Of a DNA stretch of 64,000 bases, positions 1-15,200 are shown one piece after another. The stretch is from positions 19,066,328-19,130,327 of the forward strand of contig OU744731.1 of assembly GCA_916613615.1 (NCBI GenBank), given 5' to 3'. Both the position numbers and the translations under genes were made by a program. Origin of the DNA: Steromphala cineraria. Taxonomy: Eukaryota; Mollusca; Gastropoda; Trochida; Trochidae. Below the pieces are notes generated by a model. It had not been told where the DNA came from. It saw only the letters and a program-made list of their open reading frames with translations, and made no database searches. Numbering within the stretch: position 1 is the stretch's first letter; every line of letters starts with the position of its first letter.

Positions 1-202
1 AACTGGGTCTGAAAGTGGACTTGGATTTTTGTCGCTGCGACTTGAGTTAACCACATTTCCGTTAGGAAGGTTCTTCATTTCCAGGACGTCGGCTCCACTC
101 TTGAGAAGTGGGTCGGCATTAGAGGCGCTGCTGTCCATAGAACTACCCTTGTTCCGGGAACTATTCCGACTTGGTCGTCGCTTGACAAACACGCATTTCA
201 CT
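1..202 (-). CDS. prom: Prominin exon w25: cytoplasmic tail (partial at window edge)
   Basis: The acceptor is CATTTCAG. It starts with one base completing a threonine codon, then VKCVFVKRRPSRNSSRNK, followed by a serine- and asparagine-rich hydrophilic tail still open at base 1. The basic start suits a cytoplasmic position after TM5. The stop codon is beyond the window. Confidence 0.85.
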
Positions 203-3200
203 CTGAAATGAAAGATTTGTGTTCAATTAGATTTAATTACAACACAACTGAAAATTCTATTAGTTGTTTTGTTTTCGATGATACTGAGTGATCAAAAGGT
301 TATTATATAGCTCTTTTGGCTTATTTCTCTATATGAGATCCTTAAAACATTCATTCTTTCTTTCAGACTTTCAAATTTTCAGCCAGAACATTGAGATTGG
401 AATGTAAAGCTTTACATTTCACCAAATAGAATTTTAAGAAAATCCTTCAATGTCCAAAAAGGAGGAAGAGAAAAACCCTCCTTTCAAATTTTCTTGATTA
501 CCAACTAGCCATATACATGCACAATAGGAATTGAAATGATAAAAGCTTGAGAAACCACTTAACAATTGAAAGGTACTTTGTTAGGATTTTTATCAAATCA
601 ACTTACTTATAGATTGCCTTGTTTATCAACCCTTTTGGTGGTCTGAAATAAGACAACAATTGTGAAATACATGAGAATGAATTAAAGCATTAAAGCATAC
701 CTTTTTTTTAAACAGAATACATGATTTTTTCCTATCAAAAAGATATTAATTTCCTCTAAATATCCCATCAAGACTTCTCCTTCGCATTAACTAAATTGTC
801 ACTAATGTACAAAAAACCTTTATCTTACCTCATGTAAGAATCTCTATCTCTGCAGATTGAGCGTCTTCATGTTGTATATTACATCGAATACATCAAGGTT
901 ACTTTTGATCTATCAATATTCAGCTTTGAACAAACTATATTTACAGTGCTTACACAGTTTTTCTTACTCTTTTTCTTTTCATATTATAGTGGTGTTTTGA
1001 TAAAACATTCAGTAAGATTATTACGTCAGAGGCAGGTCACATAACACCAAGCAAAAGGCTGATATATCCGCTCCCCCCACTTGTCTGAATGGTATAACTT
1101 ATATTACCAGTATACAAATAAAAGATTCTCTTCTAGAAGAGTCATAAGTAAGCTTACCCATTTCCAAAAATGCTTTCAAAGTCATCCCTGCAAGAAAATA
1201 AATAACAACTGATATGAAAATTTGGAAGGTGATAGTTTGCGGTCAACAAAGACGTAGACAACATGAAAAGATTGATTAGAAGACCTTTAATTATTTAAGA
1301 TAAAGAAGATATCGATTAAAAAAAGACTATTCAATATTGATTATTTTTCACTGAGGGAAAATAACTGTATTGTAGGCAGAAAGTAATAATCCTGCACTCA
1401 ATCACCCTCTGTCATCTAAGACTGAAAGTAACTATTCTCTACAATATGTCACCTTTGGGACTTTTTAGTAGAAAAATCTGTACTGGAAGACCGACTTTAG
1501 TATAGAGCATTAGAATATTCAATCCTGGGTTACTAAGGTAAGGGACTCAACATTTGCAGTGATGAACTATATCTATTTATCCTAGAAGATAGAACCAATG
1601 TTTTATTTACGTGGTATCATCAGAGTCATCGTCCGGCAAGTAGTACAAGACAACTGAGAGTACAAACAGCAGGAAGAGAAGCGTCACTGTGTTGTTACCG
1701 AGTAGCATCCACGCAGAATTCTTATATAACAGAACAATTGTAACACATTGTTTGTATGTTGCACAAGTTTACACATTTTTTAACAATGCATAACATGTCA
1801 TATTACAAATATTTCTAAGTTTTTAATTTAAGAATTAAACAATGATTTTTTTTCACTTCTTATTAATCATTTTTGATGTACTGCCTATATGCAATATCTA
1901 TATGCCTTAACACTTAATTCAATTATTGTTAACAATGATGAACATTCACTAAAGCATTTTGTAACATATCACTTTTTTACCCTGATAAAATTCATGTTTG
2001 TTTAAGATCTAATAATTTTTTCAAATATGCAAATAGCCCAAATATATGTTGAAGCTGTTTCCTTTGATGCTATGTTCATTTTTCTTGTCATACTTTTAGG
2101 ATTTTGGAATACATACCTCAAAGTCAGCAATCATTTCACAGAAACCATACACCACAGCATCATGAGCTTCAGAAAGAGGCTTGCACATTCCCAATGTGTG
2201 AATCTGTACATAAAATTAATCATACTGACTTTTGGGAAATTATTCAGATGCAATATAGATATGTTAGGCCTAGAAACAAAAGTAATGTGTTTCTAGTTTC
2301 CCTTCACATCAGTTACAAACCCAGGCACTAAGTTTTTTTTTTCAGATGATGACAAAGAAAAACTTTCTGTTCATGCAGACCTTCAAAGATATTTTTTGCA
2401 GTGATAAAGTGATATAAAGTTGAATTTTGTTCTCTTTTCTACTTAAGTAAATAATTGGCATGTTCATTTGGCAAATAAACATTGTTGAAATAATAAAAAC
2501 TTGTATCATGGCATTCCTTGTGTCCGTCTGTTAAGACCAGATACACCTTAAACAATTAGTTAATGTCTATAGAAAAAAATTACCAAATATTCAAGGGGCA
2601 GTAGCACGTTTTTTGATAATTCTATATTTTAAAATTTTTACTGATTTAATATTGTAAGTCAATGCTAAATGTATTATTTTGACAGTATCAAAAATCTCAT
2701 TACACAAGCCAATCATCCATAATAAGATGACAATTAAAGTATGAAGATTCACATAAAATCCATTGGCGGCCATTTTGTGTGTAAGAAAAAAGATTACATT
2801 CCTGAAATTTAAATTCTATAATTGATTTATTACTGCTCTATTTAGTTTAAATACAGTGTCTTTCAATTGGAACAATTAATTTTCATTTTCGTGACATCGC
2901 CTTATATTCCCCCTAAAAACATGCTACTGCCCCTTTAAAGAGTGATACGACAGGGAAACAATCTTGCTCTCACCCATTGTTGACTCTGGTTGGCAAATCT
3001 ACTGACTGCTGTCAAGAACTCTGGTCTGTACTGATCAACTCCCTGCAGAATGATAAATCATAATGAATATATATTTACTTATCATAAGTATTTTTAGTGC
3101 AAGAGTGTGACATTTGGGGTGGACATAAACACTGAAGCTAACAAATGATGGAAACACTGTATCTGCATCAAATTATCATAGTGAAAATAGAAAAGCTAGA

Positions 3201-6200
3201 ATCAAAACAAAACAAAAATGCCTCTCAAGGAAGTCATGTCTATATTTTGGATAGATTTAGGTAATCATTTATGAACATTAGTTATGACTATTTGTTAGTT
3301 TTCAGAGGTATGTTTTAATGTGAAATTGATGAAAGTTGAGAAAATATATAGAAAACATCTTTTCATTCTTAGGAAACATCTTTAGAAAGATGATTGTTTT
3401 TCCTTATTCAGTCTTTCCTCTCAAATTGTTCAATCTTATTATGTTGTGAAATGTCAAATAAATATCACATTTAATCAAACATCACTAGATCACGAGTTTC
3501 TCAAATATTTACCACATACATTATGCACTAAAATTTCTTCTAAAATTAATATTATTCCATGATCAATCTTGCATCAATATATAACTTACCCTTTTTCATA
3601 ATTCATAAAAGAAAAATAACACAAGCTAGCCCAAGTTCTCAGAAGACGAAGTGTTAATCACAATGTTTTTAACAAAGTTGAAGATAAGTAACCCACCTCT
3701 CTGATCAGATCAGCGGACGCTCCCACGAGAAGAGAGTCATAACTTCTCAGTTTCAACACTGCATTCTTTGTCACATCCTGGAAAGTAAAATTCCATACAT
3801 GAGACTTTGTCAGTCATAATTAGAAACTAGAAAGTGTTTTTACCCGTAAAAAAAGATGTCTCCCCCTTCCTCAAATGCTCCAAACCTCTAAACAATACTA
3901 TCATAAAGCACCATTAATGTTCTCTGTATAATTCAACTTGAATAAATAACCTATAAACTCCACAATTGTAGCAAACAAAATATTCAAAATTCTAAATGAT
4001 TTGATGCTGAAACCCTTGAAAAAGACTAAGTCCAAATTGTTGCCATGGAAATAAAAACAATTTTTTTTTTTAAATCTATAACCTCCAAAAGGCACATCTA
4101 CATGATATGGAGAGACAGTATACCAAGTTTGGTGATGATCGGTCACATAGTTTTAGAGATCTGCTCCTGAAACGAACACTACCCTTGAAAAAGACTAAGT
4201 CCAAATTGTTGCCATGGAAATAAAAAAAATTAAATTTTTAAAAATAGAGCCATTAGCTCTGTAGCTCATCAGGCATCATATCAAGTTTGCTTTATACAGG
4301 CAAGATGAGCTAAAAATGAAACTGATGTCACCTATTGCAAGAAAACCTATAAATAAAAGTACCGAGGGTACAGAAGCTCACCTTAAAATTAATGATGTGG
4401 TAATATGGTTTAATTGTGTAACCATCTTTTATATGATAATTGATTATGGCTGCCATCGTGATCTTTTTATCTTTTAAAATGCTATTCTTCTGTTGGAAAC
4501 CACTAGAGCTTGAACAAACATTAATACAAGAATGATATAATCATGATTTGTTAACAAGCAGTAGGTTTTTGTATAACTTTTTTGTATATCTATGGCTGAA
4601 TTGGTGACCATCTTGGACTTTTTAATCTTCAAAATGGTACTTTTATGTGGGCATCTGTATTAATTTCATTATGATATCTTGATTGGTTTAGGAGTATTCA
4701 TTTCCTCACACTCTCAACTTCCAAAGAACTGAAAAGATGATGCACATAAACATTTGGAATATATTCCTCTGACACAAATCACAAATTCAGCTAGTGATAA
4801 GTCCAATTACCAAAGTAAACTGTCCAGGTCAATGTCTCATGTAATTCTAACTGAAGATTTCTGAATATCTTAAATCTTGACATATGTTAGTGCAATCTGA
4901 TTGGTCAGAATAGGCTAGCAACATGGGGGTTTATGCTAATTACTAGAAATGATGACCTATGATGACCTCTTGCACCTGCATGTAGCTTATGTAACTTATC
5001 CTCTTATGTAAGTTACTGTTATTCCATATGGTGAGTGTCCTCCCCTCATTTCAATATGCAATATGCAACAGATACCCTTTAGAGGAGAGTTGCAGGAGAG
5101 GGGCTGGAAGGATAGGGGGGGACCGGAGGGGGGGATAGAAGGGGTGGGGGTAAAAGAGAGGTTTGCTATGGAAATAATCTGGAGGTCAACTCAGTAATAT
5201 GTTTATTGAAGTATCTTAACTAACAGAGAGAATTGGCGAGAAAGACTTTGTAAAAAAAGAATTGTTCAGACAGCTGTTCAATGAATGCTGTTTTGAAGAT
5301 GAATATTATATCTTTTATTAGCATGACAAACAAAATAAAAGATAATTAGTTATTCATTAACCAAAATTTTCAATTTGGAATAAATTAATTGCATGGGAAC
5401 AAAGGAGTAAAAAACCTTACAGTTAGTGTTGGGAGTGAACAAATTTAATCTTTTTAAATGCTTTTGAAAAGGATTTGTTTGAATTGAATGATCATTATAA
5501 TTATCTAGATAATCATTGTTCAGACCGTAATCAGATATAGATGATTAAAAAATGTATATTTATCCCTCACTGGCTATGTTATTTGCCATATATGAAGTGT
5601 CAGGAATTATGTAACCCACTGATGGAGTGAACAACTTTTATCATTTTATGTTTTATTAAAAAAGATTTATTAAAACAGTCATGCTTCAGGCTGTTCGCAG
5701 ATAAAGATGATTCATACATTTTTTTGTAACTGTATTTATAATGTTGATAAATATTACAACAAGCGTATCAATACAAATATAATGACATTGATTTGATTGA
5801 TCAGGAAATGTACTCTTTTCAATGAATTTCATGAAATCTAATTGAAAATTCAATATAATTGACATATTGACCATCTTGGATTCTTGATAATAAAATAAAT
5901 GCGTCTTTGTCAGGAATCAATATATAAAAAATACTCACTTTTCAGAATGATATCTTAATTGATTTAGTAGGAGTAGTACTTGGCCTGAAATCTAATTGAA
6001 AAATAATGACTTCTATGATGACATGTTGTTCCCAGAACCCCTTCAGCATGATACAATTATCATTTAGTTTTACAGGTATTCATAAAACACATGGTATTGG
6101 AACTGGAACCTGATACAAAATACCTCTATTATTAACTTATCATGAAGATTACTGTACATAAAAGCACATTCTTGACTTGTTAATATTAACTCATCGTGCA

Positions 6201-9200
6201 GATTGTTGTACACAAAAGCTGATTCTTGACTTGTTTAAATTGTCATTTGTAAAAAGTATTACTATTATTAGAATACAAGTATACTTTTCATAAAGACAAC
6301 TTATATACTTTCCATAAAGTCCATTATGTTCTATTTATCAATTAGATCAGGATTACTATGCAATATACAAGCAGGCAGGGCTGCTAGCCCCAGATCCTTA
6401 AGGAGAGTGTAGCAATTTGTGTATTTGGCTTTGTGTAAGTATATTTGGAGAAGCACCCTAGTCTGCTCAGCATGTAAACCTGAACTCTGGCTAAGCCCTT
6501 ATGTGTGGTATTAAAAGACTTGACGGGAGAGAACATGAATTGTTGTGAAAAATATATATAATTTCACAAAATATAGTTAGCTTATGTCCTAAATTGATTT
6601 TGTGTCAAGAATAACTTCTGTTAGATATAGAAATTGTACAAATATGAGTAAAACACAGGAACTGGAACCTGATGCAAAATAACTCTTTCCACATCAACTT
6701 ATGTAGATTGCTAAACACAAAGCTTATTGTTGACAAATTTTGTGTAAGTTGTTTTTCTTAGAAAGAACTTTTCACTGTCATGAGAATACAAGTCTAATTT
6801 CCATAACTCTTATTGCATACACATGGCCATATAGCATAATGCTCTACCATATCAATTGGGTCAGGTTGATTATGCAACAGACTAGCAGCTGAGACTGTGA
6901 TGCAGCCTGTATTGGGATGTGTATTAGAAATGCATAGTGGACTCAGCAGGAATATCTGAACTCTGGTTGACCCCTTTTGTGTGGTATTTAAAGGAATATA
7001 AGGGAGATACCATTGTTTAAAATTCAACATGATGTTTAATGTCATTGGGTTTTTGCAGCTAGTTGCCATAAATATTTTAAACAAATTAATCAATTATGTT
7101 TGTCTTTCATCTTAATGTTTTAAAAACACTTAAAAATATAGAACAACTTGCATGACAATCTTAAATATTCCATATTCAAGATAATATTATGATTAGTAAG
7201 TTCAAATTAGAGAATTTATATGGTGCGAGTGATCACTTGATGAAAGCTTAAAATTTAGTAATAATGATGTGTCATCTGCAGCTGAAAAGTCAATATGGCT
7301 GCTATCGCGGCCATCTTGGATTCTCAGAACTGAAACGTCTACCTTTGTGGGAGGAATCACTATAGGTATTACATACTACAATATGAAAATGATATCTAGA
7401 TTGGTTTAGGAGAAGGAGTCATTTTAATTAAATCTAATTGAAAATTCAATATGGCTGCCATAGCGGCCATCTTGGATTCTCAAAACTGAAACGTCTACCT
7501 TTCTGTGAGGAATCACCATGGGTATAACATACTATGATTTCAGAATGATATCTGGATTCGTTTAGGAGGAGTAGTCTTTTTCCTGAAATCTAATTGAAAA
7601 TTCAATATGGCTGCCATGGCGGCCATCTTGGATTCTCAAAACTGAAACGTTTACCTTTCTGTGAGGAATCACCATGGGTATAACATACTACAATTTCAGA
7701 ATGATATCTGGATTCGTTTAGGAGGAATAGTCTTTTTCCTGAAATCTAATTGAAAATTCAATATGGCTGCCATGGCGGCCATCTTGGATTCTCAAAACTG
7801 AAACGTCTACCTTTCTGTGAGGAATCACCATGGGTATAATATACTACAATTTCAGAATGATATCTGCATTCGTTTAGGAGGAGTAGTCTTTTTCCTGTAA
7901 TCTAATTGAAAATTCAATATGGCTGCCATGGCGGCCATCTTGGATTCTCAAAACTGAAACGTCTACCTTTCTGTGAGGAATCACCATGGGTATAATATAC
8001 TACAATTTCAGAATGATATCTGCATTCGTTTAGGAGGAGTAGTCTTTTTCCTGTAATCTAATTGAAAATTCAATATGGCTGCCATGGCGGCCATCTTGGA
8101 TTCTCAAAACTGAAACGTCTACCTTTCTGTGAGGAATCACCATGGGTATAACATACTACAATTTCAGAATGATATCTGGATTCGTTTAGGAGGAGTAGTC
8201 TTTTTCCTGAAAGTTTACGGACGGACAGACAGACAGACAGACGGACGGACGGACGGACAGACAGACGGACGACGGACGAAGCGCCATGACATAAGCTCAC
8301 ATTTACTTTGTAAAGGTGAGCTAAAAAATTACAAAACAAATGTATTATTATTCAGCACTTTCTAGATCGCCAATATCAGACAGTGAAAGAAGTCCACACT
8401 AAAATATCCAAGGAGAAATAAAATTGCCATAGACTGTCCTCTAATGGAGAAAAATAGGTTTTTAAGATTGTGACCCCTGTGACCCTATTTGGGGTCATGG
8501 GGTCACGAAACCTACAGTTTAGAATCCCAATTGGCCAAGGAGTCTACATGCAGTCTTTCAGCTCAATAGACCTTTAGGAGCTAAAGATGATGATGAAAAT
8601 AAGTTTTTAAGGTGTGACCCCTGTGACCCTATCATGGGGTCACGAAATCTACAATTTAGAATCCCCATTGGCCAAGGAGTCTGCACATATAATTTCAGCT
8701 CTCTAGACCTTTTGGAACTTGAGAAGAAGATGAAAATAGCTTTTTAAGGTTGTGACCCCTGTGACCCTATTTGGGGTCATTGGGTCAACAAAGTTACAAA
8801 TTAGAATCCCCATTGTCCAAGGAGTCTTCACATATCACTTTCAACTCTCTAGTCCTCTTAGAACTGGAGAAGAAGATGAAAATAGGTTTTTAAGGTTGTG
8901 ACCCCTGTGACCCTATTTGGGGTCATGGGGTCACGAAATCTACAATTAAGAATCCTGATTGGCCAAGGAGTCTGCACATATCATTTTCAACTCTATAGTC
9001 CTTTTAGTACTGGAGAAGAAGATGAAAATAGGTTTTTAAGGTTGTGACCCCTGTGACCCTATTTGGGGTCACAGGTTCACCAAAGTTACAAATTAGAATC
9101 CCCATTGTCCAAGGAGTCTGCACATATCACTTTCAACTCTCTAGTCCTTTTAGAACTGGAGAAGAAGATGAAAATAGGTTTTTAAGGTTGTGACCCCTGT

Positions 9201-12200
9201 GACCCTATTTGGGGTCACAGGTTCACCAAAGTTACAAATTAGAATCCCCATTGTCCAAGGAGTCTGCACATATCACTTTCAACTCTCTAGTCCTTTTAGA
9301 ACTGGAGAAGAAGATGAAAATAGGTTTTTAAGGTTGTGACCCCTGTGACCCTATTTGGGGTCACAGGTTCACCAAAGTTACAAATTAGAATCCCCATTGT
9401 CCAAGGAGTCTGCACATATCACTTTCAACTCTCTAGTCCTTTTAGAACTTGAGAAGAAGATGAAAATAGGTTTTTAAGGTTGTGACCCCTGTGACCCTAT
9501 TTAGGGTCACAGGTTCACCAAAGTTACAAATTAGAATCCCCATTGGCCAAGGAGTCTGCACATATCATTTCAACTCTCTAGTCCTTCTGGAACTGGAGAA
9601 GAAGATTAAAATAGGTTTTAAAAAGTTGTGACCCCTGTGACCCTTTTCGGGGTCACAGGGTCACCAAAATTACAAATTAGAATCTCCATATGCTGAGGTA
9701 CTTGTACACAAAATTTCAGCTCTCTAATGTGTATGGTTCATGAGGAGAAGTCAAAAGTGTCAAAAGTTTACGGACGGACGACGGACGGACGGACGCCGGA
9801 CGACGGGCCATGCCATAAGCTCATCTGGACTTTCAGTCCTGATGAGCTAAAAATCTATAACCTTCAAAAGGCACATCTACATGATATGGAGAGACAGTAT
9901 ACCAAGTTTGGTGATGATCGGGCACATAGTTTTAGAGATATGCTCCGGAAACGAAATGGGAACGCTGACGCCGACGCCAACACTGACGCCGACGGGAACT
10001 CAGCTAAAACCAATATGTCTTCCGACCCTTCAGGGGGAGACAAAATTCAAGAGAAAAAGTAAATGTATAAGGTTTATCCTCAAAAGCATATACAGATGGA
10101 AACGTTAAACTCAAATTAGAAGAGAAAACAGAATATTACTCTGTAACATCAATATCAGTATGAAAACGATGTTGAGACCAATTGATTGTTATCTCTTGAG
10201 ATGTTATTTAAAAGAATTTTAGTCAAATAATATTACCTGAATATGTTGTATCTCAGCCTGGTATGCTCTGAATGCTGTTTGAATACTGTCCTGTAAATAT
10301 TAAAACACAGGGTTGTGAATAAACTTCAATCTGCAGTTGCTGTAGAAGAAACACAAGGCTTTACTTTAAACAAGTTTTTTCGTCTGAAGGCTAATCTAAG
10401 GTTTACTGCAATTTGACACCTTTTCTGTTTTTAACGATAAAAGTCATAGTCCAAAATTGAATTCCCCAAAAAAAATGAGGCTGAAAGTAACATTTTGGAA
10501 ACTTTGAAGGATACAGATTGGGCAAGTTCATATAGAGAATTACACCAATGAATGTTGATAATTGTTGTAAATTAAATCCAAATCCGCGTCCGCATCCCAA
10601 ATCCGGTTCCGCATGACAATCCCTATTTTTGCCACATGCCAGTTTTTAAACTGACCCGGCCTTGTAAGGCAGTCTTACCCTGAATACAGTATGGCAAGCA
10701 TGGCCATGTGTTTGTTGTCCTTGAAGTTGAAGGTACTGGCTATGAATGAAAATAAGCTGACAACTCAACAATAATTTGTTTTGGAAGGGGAAGTAATTCA
10801 AGGATGATGTAATCTTCAAGCAAAGAACTGTGATAAGCTGCAACAAAACTCTAATCAACCACCTTGCTTAATAAGTTGAACTGTTTTGAACTCTAAAATG
10901 TCAATTGCCCTGACAACAGAATATTTGTATTGATTTTTCTGATATTTAAATATTAATTGATCTGTTTAAACATGATTTGGCTCACCTTCATAGAGCTCAT
11001 CTCACTGAGCTGCTGTTTGACTGAGTTCAGTCTGTCTGCTATATCCTTCAGACTCTCCTGAACAAAGTCACAGTTATCTTTAAAAAACATGATATGGATA
11101 GCTTTCTTTTCAAATCATTACCGGTAATACATGCATCCTATATCTAATAATCATTGCACCAAATCTAAAATTGAGAATCCTCATTACTAAGGAGTCTGTA
11201 CGGATGCCGGACACCATGCCATGCCATAAGCCCATCGGGCCTTTCATGCCAGATAAGTTAAAAATGGAAATAGAGGAGTTTTCTTTTTATACTATGTTAA
11301 TACATATTACTAAGTTTACCCTACATTAAAAACTAGGCATTTCACTTAACATTTGGAACATTGGAGTTTGTTTTCTTTAGTCATTAAAGGAATTCTTGCA
11401 TGACTGTCTTTTTGTTTGTATATGATTGCAAGCATAACTATAAACATCTATCAATTTTTAAAATATTGAGGTAGAATTTGTTCCTTTGTTTGTTATAGAG
11501 TATTAGGACATTACTCATTACATTTAATAAAAAAAGCCATTTATATAATGGCCCCCTCATTAGAATTATTTTCAGAGTGCCCTTGGAGCTAAAATGTTGA
11601 ATATGGTACCTTTGCTGGCGTCATTGGACCCTTCTGATCCAGGGGTGTGGAGTGGATCTTCAGCAGGTTGTCAATATAGGCAGGAACATCTGCCTTCACT
11701 ACTTCAGCTCCTAACTGTGGGTAGAATTGGGTAGATAAAAATTGTTACCATATCTTATAAAGGAAAAGGAACCAAAGATTTTTAATGGTATGTGCTAGCA
11801 GTATGTTACCCCTGCCAGATTACCTCCCTTTGTTGGTTAGATGTTCTACAAAATGTGTTAATAGCCTTTCAGCTACTTCCAACTCTCACTCCTCTTTAGT
11901 TTAAACCTATTGAGGACATAACAAAACTTCTTAAAGGGACAGTCCTTAAATAGGGGTATTTTTTGGAAAACAAAAGTCCCTTTTATGCTCTTCTTTATGA
12001 AGTTGTCAGTTCTATATCAACGTTAATGATACTCAAGTAACATTTTTAACTTGGTTGTGTTATAATTATTTACTAGCATTATATGCATAAACTTAAAGGA
12101 TGTGATAATGTATATGTTACTGTATTCGATTCTTAGACTTGTATGTATATGGTTTACAACATCTGGTGACATATTTCATAAGCCCATGAACTAGATTTCA

Positions 12201-15200
12201 TCAAATACTTGATCTTTTTTGACAATTACTTCTGTCAACATTACTTCCCTACCAAAAATATACACTTTATCAAAGGTTGATGTTCCTAGTTCAAATCTTA
12301 CATGATCAAGTTCCTGAAATTGTTTGTACATATAATCAATTTTCAAATTTATTATGTGATAATCATAATGTATTGAAAAAGGAATGTTATCATTAAGAAT
12401 AATTTTAAACAATAACATCAATAACTTGTCTTAGAATTATAAACAATAACATCAATAACTTGTCTTAGAATTATAAACAAAAGAGTTTATATCAATATTT
12501 CAAAATATTTTCTCTTAAAACTACAACATTATCATTTTACAGTTTTTTTATGCTTGTAAGAAATCATAAGGAAAAAGAACAAAAAAACATAACTACACAC
12601 CATTTTCTCATAAGCTGGCAAATCAAATATGGCTGCACTTTTGAAACTTTCTATCCAGGTCTCAAATTCTGATGACACGAGGGAGGTGGAAGCCAGGTCC
12701 ACGTACATCTTGTCAAAACTACTGTTTATATTCTGGAAGGGCTGAAATGAAAACCAAATTTGACATTGTTATTTTAAAATATTAATTGTAATAATATTAA
12801 AGTAAAAGTGAAACCATTAAAATTTTCAGGAGGAATTGGAATTAAAAGCAACTACCAAGTGCATTATTGTAGCTCAGTACATCTTTTTTTTTTCAGGTAT
12901 CAATTTAAAACAGTGTGGCTAACTGCAATGTGGATGAAGTGCCTTGCCTAGGAATACATATTATGAGATCATTGGTTATTCAAAACTATTTACACAAGAT
13001 GCTTCAGATGAGCCTTCAAGAGCATATAAACAGATTTGTTAATGCTTGAAACTATGGACAGATAGGCAACTTTACATTTGGAAGGATCAGTAACAGAGTG
13101 AAAACAGATCGATCGATGTAAGCAGTTTAATGCAGTCATAATGACATGGTCACTGAAATGTTTCAATCGTGTTCTCATTTCAATTTAGCAAATAGACCGT
13201 CATCTGTTAATGCATAAATCACCAAAAAAGCAAACCCAACCTTAAAGTGTGCCATTGTTGAAAGAAATGGTTGCCTTCCTGAGCAGGGTTTACAAATGGT
13301 AGAAATGATAATTTTAACTTGAACAAATATTTCATGTGCAGGCAAGTGAATTATTATGTTATTATGAACTGATCACAATAGTTATGTTCAGCAATGTCAG
13401 TATTTGGTACAGCATTACTAGAAAGTGCATTTGTCAAAGACTGAAATTGTCAAAATTCTATCAAGAAGCATTCAAAAATTCTAAGTTGAATATGTATAGT
13501 TCTGGCATGTATGCATGTTTATTATTGATTAAGATGTTAAAGTTCAGCGATATTGGGACAGGTTCTGGTACCGGATGGGTGACCCAGGTTGAGCCCCAAC
13601 TAACCGTTTAGCTCTGACTACAGGTTCATCTGTTACTCTACCTGTTGGTACTCCATGTCTGTGAAGATGGTTGGAACCAGCAGATGGTGATGTAGAACTG
13701 AGTAGGCTCCCCATCTCTGCTGGCATGATCTGTCAACATATACAGGACTGGGACGTGGAAAAGTGCTTGTTGCTTAGAGATTTGGTGTGTCTCATTCACT
13801 TCCCTGTTCCTACAATACATCCATTGGACCTCCCAAACAACATCACTTAACCAGCTTATCCTACAATACATCCATTGGACCTCCCAAACAACATCACTAA
13901 ACCAGCCTATCCTACAATACATCCATTGGACCTCCCAAACAACATCACTAAACCAGCCTATCCTACAATACATCCATTGGACCTCCCAAACAACATCACT
14001 AAACCAGCTTATTCTACAATACATCCATTGGACCTCCCAAACAACATCACTTAACCAGCTTATCCTACAATACATTCATTGGACCTCCCAAACAACATCA
14101 CTAAACCAGCCTATTCTACAATACATCCATTGGACCTCCCAAACAACATCACTAAACCAGCCTATCCTACAATACATCCATTGGACCTCCCAAACAACAT
14201 CACTAAACCAGCCTATCCTACAATACATCCATTGGACCTCCCAAACAACATCACTAAACCAGCTTATTCTACAATACATCCATTGGACCTCCCAAACAAC
14301 ATCACTAAACCAGCCTATCCTACAATACATCCATTGGACCTCCCAAACAACATCACTAAACCAGCCAATCTTACAATACATTCATTGGACCTCCCAAACA
14401 ACATCACTAAACCAGCCTATCCTACAATACATCCATTGGACCTCCCAAACAACATCACTAAACCAGCTTATTCTACAATACATCCATTGGACCTCCCAAA
14501 CAACATCACTAAACCAGCTTATTCTACAATACATCCATTGGACCTCCCAAACAACATCACTAAACCAGCCTATCCTACAATACATCCATTGGACCTCCCA
14601 AACAACATCACTAAACCAGCCTATCCTACAATACATCCATTGGACCTCCCAAACAACATCACTAAACCAGCCTATCCTACAATACATCCATTGGACCTCC
14701 CAAACAACATCACTAAACCAGCCTATCCTACAATACATCCATTGGACCTCCCAAACAACATCACTAAACCAGCCTATCCTACAATACATCCATTGGACCT
14801 CCCAAACAACATCACTAAACCAGCCTATCCTACAATACATCCATTGGACCTCCCAAACAACATCACTAAACCAGCCTATCCTACAATACATCCATTGGAC
14901 CTCCCAAACAACATCACTAAACCAGCTTATCCTACAATACATTCATTGGACCTCCCAAACAACATCACTAAACCAGCCTATTCTACAATACATCCATTGG
15001 ACCTCCCAAAAAAGCATCCATCATGGAAGTTTAACTTCAGTGATAAAGAAAAGGATTTTAGCAATAATGAAACACTTTATTTATGCATCAATATATAACA
15101 TTGGTCACAGCTTATTTTCAGGTGAACTCATGTATACTTCATGTAAATCAAGATCTTGATAACAATTCATATATTTGAAAACACACATATAAAATTTCGC

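Larger units (their letters stand above)
4241..9850 (+). mobile_element. Pearl/HINE-like element (family A), copy 1, itself interrupted
   Basis: Left end AGAGCCATTAGCTCT then TAGCTCATCAGG. It is interrupted at about 4351 and resumes at about 8324. The core is about nine tandem repeats of roughly 146 bp (GTGACCCCTGTGACCCTAT at 8471, then every 146 bp or so to 9629), followed by an ACGG microsatellite (9770-9805) and a 3' hairpin with arms AGCTCATC (9818-9825) and GATGAGCT (9841-9848). Tandem core, ACGG microsatellite and terminal hairpin are the plan of bivalve pearl elements and Helentron-associated elements. The uninterrupted copy at 30980-32334 shows the join. Confidence 0.75.
3855..10045. 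mobile_element. Outermost Helentron-like non-autonomous element (family C), split by a nested insertion
   Basis: The left part (to about 4240) and right part (9851-10045) belong together. Both contain the segment starting AAAAGGCACATCTACATGAT, at about 4088 and 9857, and the ends carry the inverted motif GTCTCCCCC (3858-3866) and GGGGGAGAC (10033-10041). The left part contains about one and a half internal repeat units (GTCCAAATTGTTGCCATGG occurs at about 4030 and 4200). Everything between 4241 and 9850 is a second element inserted into it. The family resembles the element at 23.9-25.4 kb. Confidence 0.65.

Noticed and set aside
8129..8365. Short open frames with GRTDRQTDG repeats (also 9727-10062, 32212-32436, 57399-57584)
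   Set aside because: They are translations of the ACGG microsatellites and element tails of the Helentron-like elements, not genes.
12190..12316. Possible extra prominin exon or 12-base micro-exon ELDH (acceptor CAATTTCAG, donor CAT|GTAAGA)
   Set aside because: It would keep the frame, but w17 joins w18 without it and nothing in the family pattern calls for it. RNA junctions would decide.
14079..15098. Long open frames on both strands across the 51-bp array
   Set aside because: The unit is a multiple of three and lacks stops in those frames. There are no flanking exon borders or non-repeat coding sequence.
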